Source: Glycomyces luteolus (GTDB lineage: Bacteria > Actinomycetota > Actinomycetes > Mycobacteriales > Micromonosporaceae). From it: a stretch of DNA of 32,212 nucleotides. This document shows, in pieces, positions 17,375 through 24,405 of the stretch (position 1 is its first letter; every line of letters begins with the position of its first letter). Below the pieces are notes generated by a model. That model saw nothing but the letters and a program-made list of their open reading frames with translations. It made no database searches and was not told the origin of the DNA. The DNA lies in NCBI RefSeq assembly GCF_027622875.1, contig NZ_JAPZVP010000028.1, positions 36,789 to 69,000 on the forward strand. Direction: 5' to 3'. The position numbers and the translations under genes were made by a program.

Positions 17375-17783
17375 GGCCGTGAGGCTCCGGCGCGACGCAG
17401 CGCGGCGGGCTCGAAGCGCGGTTCCTCGGGGCCGAGAGGGGAGCCTCGGTGGCGGCACGACGGGAAACGTGAAAGCGGATATTCCCGATTTGTCCCGCGT
17501 CGAGCCCCCTATCCATGACCGTACGCCCGGGATACGACACCGGGCGTGGTCGGCGCGTCGAGCGCGTCGACTGCGACACGGATGCGAGGGAGTGTCGCGA
17601 TCCGCGGCGCGCCGGCGCGGCTCGGCAGGCGCAGTGGAGGCGGGGCGACAGAGGCCGGGACGCAAGGCGGCGACGGCAGGGCGGAGAGGACTGGGACGCG
17701 AAAGCGTTTCGCCGACTGGGGCGCGACCCGCCCGGGCGGGAGCCGCTTCGGGTCACGCGCCGTCTGTCTGCGAGGATGCATAG
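17375..17783. other. 409-bp interval without a recognised gene
   Basis: An open frame spans most of it on the plus strand, but its Arg/Ala/Gly-only composition and weak third-position bias look non-coding. The only structure seen is the hairpin at 17523-17547 and, at the right end, GAGGAT (17772-17777) ending 6 nt before the next GTG. Confidence 0.5.
17523..17547 (+). terminator. Possible moaAD terminator hairpin
   Basis: 8-bp perfect arms ACGCCCGG (17523-17530) and CCGGGCGT (17540-17547) enclose a 9-nt loop, with no U-tract. It lies about 150 nt past the moaD stop, so the assignment is tentative. Confidence 0.35.
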
Positions 17784-18983
17784 GTGCGCCGTCCTGATGA
17801 ACGCAAGCAACCGCAGGTGGCGTCCCCGCTGTTCGAGCTTTCCGCCGGCATGCGGACCACCGCGGAGCGGCGCCGCCGCTCGCACCGGTCCCACCATTCC
17901 AGGTACGCCCGCGAAGCCGTGCCCATGCCCGAACCGGCGTTGACGACCCAGACCCCGGACCCGTGGCTGGAGTCCGCGCCCCTGCTCACGGGCATGGACG
18001 AGGTCGGCGCGGGTCTGCTCGACTCCCTGGACGCGATGCAGCGCGTCGCCGCCTCCGCCGGACGCGGCCCGCTGCTGATCAACGCCTCCCCCGGCACCGG
18101 CAAGACCCACCTGCTCATCCGGCGCGTCGCCTACCTCGTGCAGGAGCTGGGCGTGCCTGCCCGCCAGTGCCTGGTCCTCGCCGCGTCGGCTCCCGGTTCG
18201 GCAAGAATCCGTCGTGAACTGGGTTCACTGATCGGCCGCGAGGCCGCCTCGATCACCGTCGCCGAGTTCGACGACTTCGCCGCCGCGAGCCCGCCCGAAC
18301 TGGGCCACGTCTTCATCGACGACCTGCCGCGGATGCCGATGCGGCTGTTCCGCCAGGTCACCGAGCACCGCGGGCCCGAGGCGGACATCACCGCCACCGG
18401 CGACCCGGACTCGGCCCTGTGCACGGGCGAGCCCGCCGCGTTCGCGGCCTTCGGCGAGCGGTTCCCGCAGGCGCACGTGATGCGCCTGTCGCGCAACCAC
18501 CGCAGCCCGGCCGCGGTCCTCGTCGCCGCGTCGCAGGTGATCGAGCCGATCAGCCGCGTCCCGGGCCGGCTCGTGCAGCCCGAGCGCCCGGCGCTCGAGG
18601 GCTCGGGGATCGGCCGGTACTTCGCGTTGGACGCCGACGACGAGAAGCGCTTCGTCGAGGACCTCACCGATCGGCTCGCCGAGCTCGGGGTCGCGCCGGA
18701 GGAGCTCGCGGTGATCGGCCCTGACGGCATGACCGTCGCCGAAGCCGCCGAAGGCGAGTTCCGGGTGGTGTGCCTCACCGGCATGTCCGCGGAGGACTGG
18801 CCGAACACGGCAGCGGCCCGCCGCGAGCTGTACGTCGCGCTCGGGCGCACGCGGGACCTCGCCTACGTGAGCCACACCGGCGAAGGCTCGCCGCTGTTGG
18901 CCGATGTGGACCAGGGGCTGTTCAGTCCATTCGGGATGGTCCCTCAAGACCGTTCCGGCCCTGAGCAGCCGCGACTGCTGTAA
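17784..18983 (+). CDS. Shortened UvrD-like (SF1) ATPase
   Basis: The 399-aa product retains SF1 motifs in order but at about half the length of UvrD/PcrA. These are Walker A SPGTGKTH (102-109), Walker B VFIDD (176-180), a motif III-like TATGDPDSAL (203-212), motif IV SRNHRS (236-241) and motif VI-like RRELYVALGRTRD (346-358). Spacing leaves no room for normal 1B and 2B subdomains, so processive unwinding is doubtful; an ATP-driven switch or DNA translocase is possible. VFIDD replaces the usual DEaQ/DE-type Walker B. The first 50 residues are basic and probably disordered. The GTG at 17784 lacks a Shine-Dalgarno; GAGGAT ends 6 nt before it (leaderless-type). Met48 is an alternative start. It lies 110 bp before an EspI/MinD-like gene on the same strand. 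Confidence 0.72.
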   Translation: MRRPDERKQPQVASPLFELSAGMRTTAERRRRSHRSHHSRYAREAVPMPEPALTTQTPDPWLESAPLLTGMDEVGAGLLDSLDAMQRVAASAGRGPLLINASPGTGKTHLLIRRVAYLVQELGVPARQCLVLAASAPGSARIRRELGSLIGREAASITVAEFDDFAAASPPELGHVFIDDLPRMPMRLFRQVTEHRGPEADITATGDPDSALCTGEPAAFAAFGERFPQAHVMRLSRNHRSPAAVLVAASQVIEPISRVPGRLVQPERPALEGSGIGRYFALDADDEKRFVEDLTDRLAELGVAPEELAVIGPDGMTVAEAAEGEFRVVCLTGMSAEDWPNTAAARRELYVALGRTRDLAYVSHTGEGSPLLADVDQGLFSPFGMVPQDRSGPEQPRLL

Positions 18984-19093
18984 GCGCCGCAGGGCAGCCG
19001 AGCCGAGTTCCCACGCGATGACACGCGTATGGGCCACAATAGTCGGGTAACCGCACTCTGACGCTGAGCGCATCCGCGCGCTGGGAGGCCCCG

Positions 19094-20455
19094 ATGGAGC
19101 ACACCGAAGAGGACACTGTGCCTCTGCACCGGCCGGATGCTCCAGGGTGGTCGCCGTTCGCGCCCCCGGAGGTCAACGAGCAGTATCACGCGTCTTCGGA
19201 AGTGCAAGAGCAGCACAGCGCCCCTGAGGACGTCATGAACCAGCCGCACGCCGCCGGTCCCGAGTCGATCCGCAACCCGCGGCACGGCGACCATGTGCCG
19301 AGCGCCCCGCCGCCGCCCGCGACCCCGATGTCCGGACCGGCTTCCTCCTACGAGTCGCCGCCCGCCCAGTACGAGGCCCCGCACGAGCCCCGGCCCGGCG
19401 GGAACGGCTGGCCCGCCGCCTCGGGGACGGCGCCGTCGGCCCACCAGGTCGGGGCGCCTTCCGCGCTGCCCGCCCGCGTCCCGGCCCCTGTGTTCCCCGA
19501 CCACGCGGGGGCGCTCGAGCGACTCGGCGTGACCGCGGACGACTTCGCGTCCCGCCGGGTCGTGCCGCCTCGCCCGCCCGTGGCCGAGACCGGTCTGCGC
19601 GGCGCGCTCCACCGCTTCAGCCTCGGCATGGTCGCCCTGCCGCCCGGCCCGCGCGAACGCTCGCGCCAGCGAGCGGTCGACACCGTGCGCCGCAACTTCG
19701 GGGGCCTGCGCCAGATCACCGTGGTCAACCCGAAGGGCGGGGCGGGCAAGACCGTCGCGGTCCTCATGCTCGCCATGACGTTCGGCGGCCACCGCGGCGG
19801 CTACGTGCTCGCCTGGGACAACAACGAGACGCAGGGGACGCTGGGCATGCGCGCCCAGCAGGACTTCCATGTGCGCACGGTGCGCGATCTGCTGCGCGAC
19901 CTCGACCATTTCCGGGGTCCGACCGGGCGCATCGGCGACCTCTCGCAATACGTGCGCGCCCAGGGCGGCGCGATGTTCGACGTGCTCGCTTCGGACGAGT
20001 CGGCGACGGCCGGGGAGATGCTCACCTCGCAGGCGTTCGGGGACCTGCGCGAAGCGGTGTCGCGCTTCTACAAGCTCATCGTCGTCGACACCGGCAACAA
20101 TGTGCGGGCGGCGAACTGGCAGGCGGCGATCGACGCGACCGACCAGCTGGTGGTGACGATGTCGGCCCGCAACGACTCGGCCGAGACCGCGGCGCGGATG
20201 CTCGACCATCTGGAGCAGACGGGCCGCCGGGACCTGGTGCGCGGGGCGGTGTCGGTGGTGTCGATGCCCGCCCACCGCAAGGATGTGGACCTGCCCGCGG
20301 TGCAGCGGCACTTCGCGGCCCGGACGAGGGCGGTCCTGCTGGCGCCGTATGAGAAGCTGCTCGACTCGGGCGAGCCGATCCGCTACGACTCGTTGAGCAA
20401 GGCGTCGTCCGCGGCCTGGCTGCGGATCTCGTCGGCGGTCGCCGAGGGCCTGTAG
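19094..20455 (+). CDS. MinD/ParA-like ATPase with Pro-rich N-terminus (EspI-like)
   Basis: The 453-aa protein has a disordered Pro/Ala-rich N-terminal region (1-165). A MinD/ParA-type P-loop domain follows, with the deviant Walker A KGGAGKT (214-220), a switch-like block WDNNETQGTLGMRA (242-255) and IVVDTGNN (about 332-339) as Walker B. This is the architecture of EspI-type proteins associated with ESX (type VII) secretion and of related actinobacterial partitioning-like ATPases. The ATG has GGGAGG about 5 nt upstream. No ESX core gene lies in this window, though a candidate type VII substrate is encoded 8 kb away. A role in cell-pole positioning or partition is the alternative. Its 3' end overlaps the convergent TetR gene by 73 bp. 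Confidence 0.8.
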   Translation: MEHTEEDTVPLHRPDAPGWSPFAPPEVNEQYHASSEVQEQHSAPEDVMNQPHAAGPESIRNPRHGDHVPSAPPPPATPMSGPASSYESPPAQYEAPHEPRPGGNGWPAASGTAPSAHQVGAPSALPARVPAPVFPDHAGALERLGVTADDFASRRVVPPRPPVAETGLRGALHRFSLGMVALPPGPRERSRQRAVDTVRRNFGGLRQITVVNPKGGAGKTVAVLMLAMTFGGHRGGYVLAWDNNETQGTLGMRAQQDFHVRTVRDLLRDLDHFRGPTGRIGDLSQYVRAQGGAMFDVLASDESATAGEMLTSQAFGDLREAVSRFYKLIVVDTGNNVRAANWQAAIDATDQLVVTMSARNDSAETAARMLDHLEQTGRRDLVRGAVSVVSMPAHRKDVDLPAVQRHFAARTRAVLLAPYEKLLDSGEPIRYDSLSKASSAAWLRISSAVAEGL

Positions 20456-21042
20456 GCGGCGAGGAGTGCGGCGAGTCCGGCCGAGGCGTCGGCGAGGCGG
20501 TGGTCGTCTTCGTCGGCGTGGCCGACGACGAGCGCGCCTTGGATGAACACGAGGACGGTGCGGGCCAGCCGCTCGGGCTCGGTGCCGGGGTCCATCTCGC
20601 CGCGCTCGACCGCCCGTGCCAGGATCGCGGCGAGATCGCGTTCGAGCTCGGTCCAGGCCTCCTGGACGCGGCGCATGGTCGCGGGGTCGTCGGCGAGCTC
20701 CACCGCGGCGCGCACCACGAAACCGCCCTCTTTGGAGTGGCGGGCGACGACGTCGAGGAGGTCGGCCACGGCCTGTGGCGCGTCCACCGGCTCGCCGTCC
20801 TTGCGCTCGAGGGCGCGGTGGGCGACCGAGCGGAGTTCGGGCTCGGTGTCCTCTCGGTAGCGGCCCAGTGCCGTGATGTAGAGCTGGTGCTTGGAGCCGA
20901 ATGCGGCGTAGAGCCCGGCGCGGTTCATGCCGGTCGCCGCGACGAGGTCCGACATGGAGGTGGCGGAGAATCCGCGCTCCAGAAAGACTCGTGTCGCAGC
21001 GCGAAGAACTCTGTCCAAATCGGCGTTCTTATTTCTGCTCAC
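20383..21042 (-). CDS. TetR/AcrR family transcriptional regulator
   Basis: The 219-aa protein has an N-terminal TetR helix-turn-helix: RVLRAATRVFLERGFSATSM followed by SDLVAATGMNRAGLYAAFGSKHQLY (about 10-55). An all-helical ligand-binding domain (60-200) follows; the effector is unknown. GTG 21042 is chosen over GTG 21051 because a promoter read on the minus strand, TTGACC (21079-21074), 18 bp, TACGGT (21055-21050), would start the transcript at about 21042 (leaderless). A perfect 25-bp palindrome, a likely operator, lies upstream between this promoter and that of the B12-riboswitch operon, so the regulator may control itself and that operon. Its 3' end overlaps the convergent ATPase gene. 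Confidence 0.87.
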   Translation of the reverse strand: MSRNKNADLDRVLRAATRVFLERGFSATSMSDLVAATGMNRAGLYAAFGSKHQLYITALGRYREDTEPELRSVAHRALERKDGEPVDAPQAVADLLDVVARHSKEGGFVVRAAVELADDPATMRRVQEAWTELERDLAAILARAVERGEMDPGTEPERLARTVLVFIQGALVVGHADEDDHRLADASAGLAALLAAYRPSATADEIRSQAADDALLNES

Positions 21043-21049
21043 GTTGTGC

Positions 21050-21079
21050 ACCGTATCGACACCCGGTGCTACGGGTCAA
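21050..21079 (-). promoter_or_regulatory. TetR gene promoter
   Basis: On the minus strand, -35 TTGACC (21079-21074), an 18-bp spacer and -10 TACGGT (21055-21050) point to a start at or next to GTG 21042, giving a leaderless mRNA. Confidence 0.55.
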
Positions 21080-21095
21080 TAACCGCAAGGCGAGA

Positions 21096-21120
21096 GTTCA
21101 CTCGCGTGGCGCGAGTGAAC
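21096..21120. promoter_or_regulatory. 25-bp palindrome, probable TetR operator
   Basis: Perfect 11-bp arms GTTCACTCGCG (21096-21106) and CGCGAGTGAAC (21110-21120) flank TGG. The palindrome lies 16 bp outside the TetR gene -35 and 24 bp outside the riboswitch-operon -35, between the two divergent promoters. Size and symmetry suit a TetR dimer site. The position upstream of both -35 boxes is unusual for simple repression. Confidence 0.65.
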
Positions 21121-21144
21121 GGCTGCACTGCGCGACCGGTCAGC

Positions 21145-21174
21145 TTGACACCCGGCGAAGCCACCCGCGAGAAT
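21145..21174 (+). promoter_or_regulatory. Promoter of the B12-riboswitch operon
   Basis: The perfect -35 TTGACA (21145-21150), an 18-bp spacer and the -10 GAGAAT (21169-21174) predict a transcript start near 21181. That is just before the conserved riboswitch core, so promoter and RNA element fit each other. Confidence 0.6.
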
Positions 21175-21180
21175 GGCCCA

Positions 21181-21290
21181 AACTCAACAGGCGCCAGCTG
21201 GGGGAAGTCCGGTGAAAAGCCGGCGCTGACCCGCAACGGTAGTCGCGGTCGTCCCAGAACGACAGCCGAGCACCCTTCTGTCCGCTCGGC
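21181..21290 (+). promoter_or_regulatory. Cobalamin (B12) riboswitch
   Basis: The conserved cobalamin-element core is readable. GGGGAAGTCCGGTGAAAAGC (21201-21220) corresponds to the GGGAA..CGGTG..A region. It is followed at once by CGGCGCTGACCCGCAACGGT (21221-21240), the B12 box, and by AGCCGAGCACCC (21264-21275) as the closing segment. It lies 125-230 nt before the TTG start of the toroid gene. A further hairpin with arms CGCCTGT (21338-21344) and ACAGGCG (21353-21359) may belong to the expression platform. I cannot tell transcriptional from translational control. Boundaries are approximate. Confidence 0.9.
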
Positions 21291-21414
21291 CCACCCGCGT
21301 GAGCCCGAATGCCCGTCTGCGCCAATAGTTCTGTCAACGCCTGTCGTGGTCTACAGGCGCTTGCGGCGCCGCCGCCTGCCCGAAGACCCACTCGCTCTAG
21401 GAAAGGTCAGGCAA

Positions 21415-22668
21415 TTGCGCCACCTGCCCGGTCGACTGCTGGCCGCCGCCGCGGTCGTGCCCATCACCGTCTTCGCCTCCGCCGCACCGGCTGAGGCCCA
21501 GGAAGCGCCCTTCGCGCAGCCCGCCCAGGCCGCCGCGTCCTGGCTCGTCGGCCAGTCCGACGGCACCTCTTGGAACGGGGGGGACGTCTCGTCCTCGCTC
21601 GACGCCGTCATCGCCCTGGAGGCCGCCCGCGTCGGCGGCGACCAGGTCCAGGCCACCCTCGAGTGGCTCAACAGCACCGAGACCCTCACCCCGTACGTGT
21701 ACCCGACCGTCGAGGGCGTGACCGAGCCTGAGCTCAACGCCGGCGCGGCCGGGAAGGTCATGTACACCGTCGCCACCGCAGGCGGCGACCCGGCGAACTT
21801 CGGCGGGATCCGCCTCGCCTCCGAGGTCACGGCTTCGCAGACTGCGAACGGCACGTACGGGGACGGCACCGCGCCGTCCAGCGCGTGGGCCGTGCTCGGG
21901 CTCTCGCGCACCGACACCCCTGCCGGTGCGGAGGCCGCCGCGGGCCTGGCCGCGGTCCAGTGCCCGGACGGCGGGTTCAACTTCGGCGACGTCGACGGCG
22001 GGGACGACTGCATCTCCGACCCCGACACGACCGGCCTGGTCGCCTCGGCCCTGGTGACGCTCGGCGAGCCCGGTTCGGGTCCGCTGGCGTCCGCAGTGGC
22101 GTGGCTCGAGGGCGCGCAGGCCGAGGACGGCGGTTTCGACAACGGCTTCGGCGAGAACGCGAACTCGACCGCGATGGCCGCGCAGGCGTTCTTCGCGGCC
22201 GGGAACGCCGCCGCCGCCGAGAGCGCCGTCGCGTTCCTCGTCGGGCTGCAGTTCGACTGCACCGCCGAGCAGCCGGGCGCGGTCATGTACACCGACCCGG
22301 AGGACCCCGAGTTCGGGGAGGCCTCGCGACTGCTGGCGACCGCGCAGGCGATGGTGCCGCTCGCGGGCCAGGACCTCGCGAACCTGGACGCCACGGACAT
22401 CGAGGCCGCGGTGCCGGGCAACGGCTGCGAGAGCGCCGATGCCGGTGACGACGCCACCGGTGCCGCCGATGAAGAGGACGAGGGTTCGGCCTCGTGGCTG
22501 CCCTGGGTGATCGGTGCCGCCGTGGTGGTGCTGGCCGCGCTGCTCATCGGTCTGGCCCTCAAGTCGCGCCGCGGCGGCGCCGCTCCCGCCGAGGACGCGA
22601 CCCCTGCGGCTGACCGGCCGAAGGACGGGTCCGGCGAAGCGACTGCGGACGACGGCACCGACAAGTAA
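21415..22668 (+). CDS. Membrane-anchored alpha/alpha-toroid (prenyltransferase/squalene-oxidase-repeat) protein, probable cobalamin-capture subunit
   Basis: The 417-aa protein has a signal peptide (1-29, ending AEAQ), a helical-repeat domain (about 35-335) and one C-terminal transmembrane helix (about 361-382, SWLPWVIGAAVVVLAALLIG). A short charged tail follows, so the domain faces outside. QCPDGGF (182-188) and EDGGF (237-241) turns and alternating helices are typical of alpha6/alpha6 toroids. This fold is also used by the B12-binding domain of intrinsic factor and transcobalamin. Four Cys (183, 199, 282, 338) could form disulfides. The B12 riboswitch, a DUF4430 gene and an ECF transporter around it suggest it captures a corrinoid. 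The start is TTG 21415, with AGGAAAGG upstream at about 8 nt; upstream in-frame codons fall inside the riboswitch leader. Confidence 0.82.
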   Translation: MRHLPGRLLAAAAVVPITVFASAAPAEAQEAPFAQPAQAAASWLVGQSDGTSWNGGDVSSSLDAVIALEAARVGGDQVQATLEWLNSTETLTPYVYPTVEGVTEPELNAGAAGKVMYTVATAGGDPANFGGIRLASEVTASQTANGTYGDGTAPSSAWAVLGLSRTDTPAGAEAAAGLAAVQCPDGGFNFGDVDGGDDCISDPDTTGLVASALVTLGEPGSGPLASAVAWLEGAQAEDGGFDNGFGENANSTAMAAQAFFAAGNAAAAESAVAFLVGLQFDCTAEQPGAVMYTDPEDPEFGEASRLLATAQAMVPLAGQDLANLDATDIEAAVPGNGCESADAGDDATGAADEEDEGSASWLPWVIGAAVVVLAALLIGLALKSRRGGAAPAEDATPAADRPKDGSGEATADDGTDK

Positions 22669-22678
22669 GCGTCGGACC

Positions 22679-23296
22679 GTGTCACGAAGCGAACGAAACG
22701 CAGGCAGCTCCCGCCGTACCGGCGGGCGCTGCCTGCGCGCTTTCGCCACACTGCTCGTTGCGCTCGGCACCGTCGCCTTCCCGGCTTCACCCGCCGCCGC
22801 GCACGAGCACTGCCTGGAGGTCACGGTCGTAGTCGACTTCGGGACGCTCGCCCCCGATCCCGAGACCGGCTGCGCCGTCGACCCGGCGAACGGCCTGGAC
22901 GCGCTCGCGCGGGCCGGGTTCTCCGTCACCGAGGTGGCCACGATCCGCGGCATGGTCTGCCGGATCGACGAGCTCCCCGAGAGCAGCTGCGGCGGCGCGC
23001 CGCCCGCGAAGGAGTACTGGTCGTACTGGCGCGGCGACGCCGACAGCGACGAGTGGTCGTACGCGCCCGTCGGCGGCGCGGACGCCCGCCCCGACGCGGG
23101 CGACGTCGAGGGCTGGGTCTTCGGCGACGGCTCGACACCGCCCGCCCTCACCCCGGTCGAAGCCGCTGAAGCGACCGAGGGGCGCGGACCCGACGAGGGC
23201 GAAGAGACTTCGTTCACCTGGATCATCGCCGTGGCCGCACTCCTCGCCATCGCCGCGCTCGCCATCTGGCGCATGCGCCGCGACCGGCACGCGTGA
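22679..23296 (+). CDS. Membrane-anchored DUF4430 (transcobalamin C-terminal-domain-like) protein
   Basis: The 205-aa protein has a signal peptide (1-41, ending PAAA), an extracellular DUF4430-like domain (about 45-150) and a C-terminal transmembrane helix (179-197) with a short basic tail. The pattern YWSYWRG (113-119), WSYAPVGGAD (126-135) and PDAGDVEGWVFG (138-149) is characteristic of DUF4430, the domain related to the C-terminal beta domain of intrinsic factor/transcobalamin. Four Cys (45, 65, 94, 104) in the mature part may pair. Start GTG 22679 lies 10 nt after the toroid-gene stop. Its own stop overlaps the EcfT start (GTGA). It is inferred to be the second half of a split B12-binding module. 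Confidence 0.8.
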   Translation: MSRSERNAGSSRRTGGRCLRAFATLLVALGTVAFPASPAAAHEHCLEVTVVVDFGTLAPDPETGCAVDPANGLDALARAGFSVTEVATIRGMVCRIDELPESSCGGAPPAKEYWSYWRGDADSDEWSYAPVGGADARPDAGDVEGWVFGDGSTPPALTPVEAAEATEGRGPDEGEETSFTWIIAVAALLAIAALAIWRMRRDRHA

Positions 23297-24405
23297 GCGG
23301 GAACCGCGCAGCCGCCGTGACGCTGAGAACCGCCCGACGCACCGCCCACCCGGCGGCCTGGTGGGGCTGGGCGCTGCTGCTCGCCACCGCCGCCGGACGC
23401 ACCGCGAACCCGTGGCTGCTGCTGCTCATCGTCGCCGTCGCGGGCCTGGTCGTCACCTGCTGCCGCGGCTCGGAACCGTGGTCGGGCGCGTACCGGGTGT
23501 TCCTGTTCATCGGGCTCAGCGCGATCGCGGTTCGCATGGCGTTCTACATCGTCTTCGGCGGGTCCGACGGCCCCACCGTCCTCTTCTCCCTCCCTTCGGC
23601 GACCCTCCCCGCCTGGGCGGCGGGCTTCAGGCTCGGCGGGGAGGTGACCGCCGAAGGCGCGCTCGCGGCCGCATACGACGGCCTGCGGCTCGCCACCCTC
23701 CTCGTCTGCGTCGGCGCGGCGAACGCGCTCGCGAGCCCGCGGCGGCTGCTGCGCTCGGTCCCGGCGGCGCTGTACGAGGTGAGCGTCGCGGTCGTCGTCG
23801 CGCTGTCCGTCGCGCCGCAGCTCGTCGCCGGCGTCGGACGCGTGCGCCGCGCGAGGGCCTTGCGCGGCAACACGAGTCGCAGCCCCGCGAACCTCATGCG
23901 CACGGTGGTCTCGCCGGTGCTGCACGACGCGCTCGACCAGTCGCTCGCTCTCGCCGCCGCGATGGCCTCGCGCGGATACGGCCGCGCCGCGGGCATCCCC
24001 GCCCCGGCCCGCCGCGCCACCAGCGCATGCCTCCTCATTGGACTCATGGGGTTGTGCGCGGGGGCGTACGTGCTCCTCGGCGCGGGAACGCCCGCGCCGA
24101 TCGCCTGGGCCGTCGTGGCCTGCAGCGCGGCCGTGGCCGCCTTCGGGATCGCGTTCGCTTCCAAGCGCGTCCCGCACACCCGCTACCGCCCCGACCGGTT
24201 CGGCGCGCGCGACTGGGCGATCGTCGCCTCCGGCGCCGCGGCCGTCGCCGGAACCGTCCTCAGCGGCATCTACGAACCGGCGGCGCTGTGGCCCGCGACG
24301 AACCCGCTCTCGGTACCCGAACTGCCGATGTGGGCCGCGGCCGGGATCCTCCTCGCCACCGCGCCCGCCCTGCTCGCGCCGTCCTCAAGAGGAGGAGCAC
24401 CATGA
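23293..24405 (+). CDS. ECF transporter T component (EcfT/CbiQ-like transmembrane protein)
   Basis: The 370-aa integral membrane protein couples the ATPases to the substrate-binding S subunit. Multiple hydrophobic segments (about 20-60, 75-90, 130-165, 220-265, 285-300, 330-365) flank a cytoplasmic part. That part has the two coupling motifs expected of EcfT, RRARALRG (about 190-197) and MASRGYGRA (about 226-234). It is somewhat longer than the common 250-280 aa because of extra C-terminal segments. GTG 23293 overlaps the preceding stop (GTGA), and the stop overlaps the ATPase start (ATGA). Equivalent to CbrV in predicted B12-specific CbrTUV systems. Confidence 0.86.
   Translation: MSGNRAAAVTLRTARRTAHPAAWWGWALLLATAAGRTANPWLLLLIVAVAGLVVTCCRGSEPWSGAYRVFLFIGLSAIAVRMAFYIVFGGSDGPTVLFSLPSATLPAWAAGFRLGGEVTAEGALAAAYDGLRLATLLVCVGAANALASPRRLLRSVPAALYEVSVAVVVALSVAPQLVAGVGRVRRARALRGNTSRSPANLMRTVVSPVLHDALDQSLALAAAMASRGYGRAAGIPAPARRATSACLLIGLMGLCAGAYVLLGAGTPAPIAWAVVACSAAVAAFGIAFASKRVPHTRYRPDRFGARDWAIVASGAAAVAGTVLSGIYEPAALWPATNPLSVPELPMWAAAGILLATAPALLAPSSRGGAP

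Noticed and set aside
17379..17783. 134-aa open frame after moaD
   Set aside because: Arg/Ala/Gly-dominated, weak third-position bias and no family; contains a hairpin.
16050..18110. 686-aa minus-strand open frame over moaA, moaD and the UvrD-like gene
   Set aside because: Shadow of well-supported plus-strand genes; no recognisable domain.
21096..21120. Reading the palindrome as a terminator
   Set aside because: It lies upstream of two divergent promoters, with no transcript ending there; a 3-bp centre with perfect symmetry suits a protein site better.
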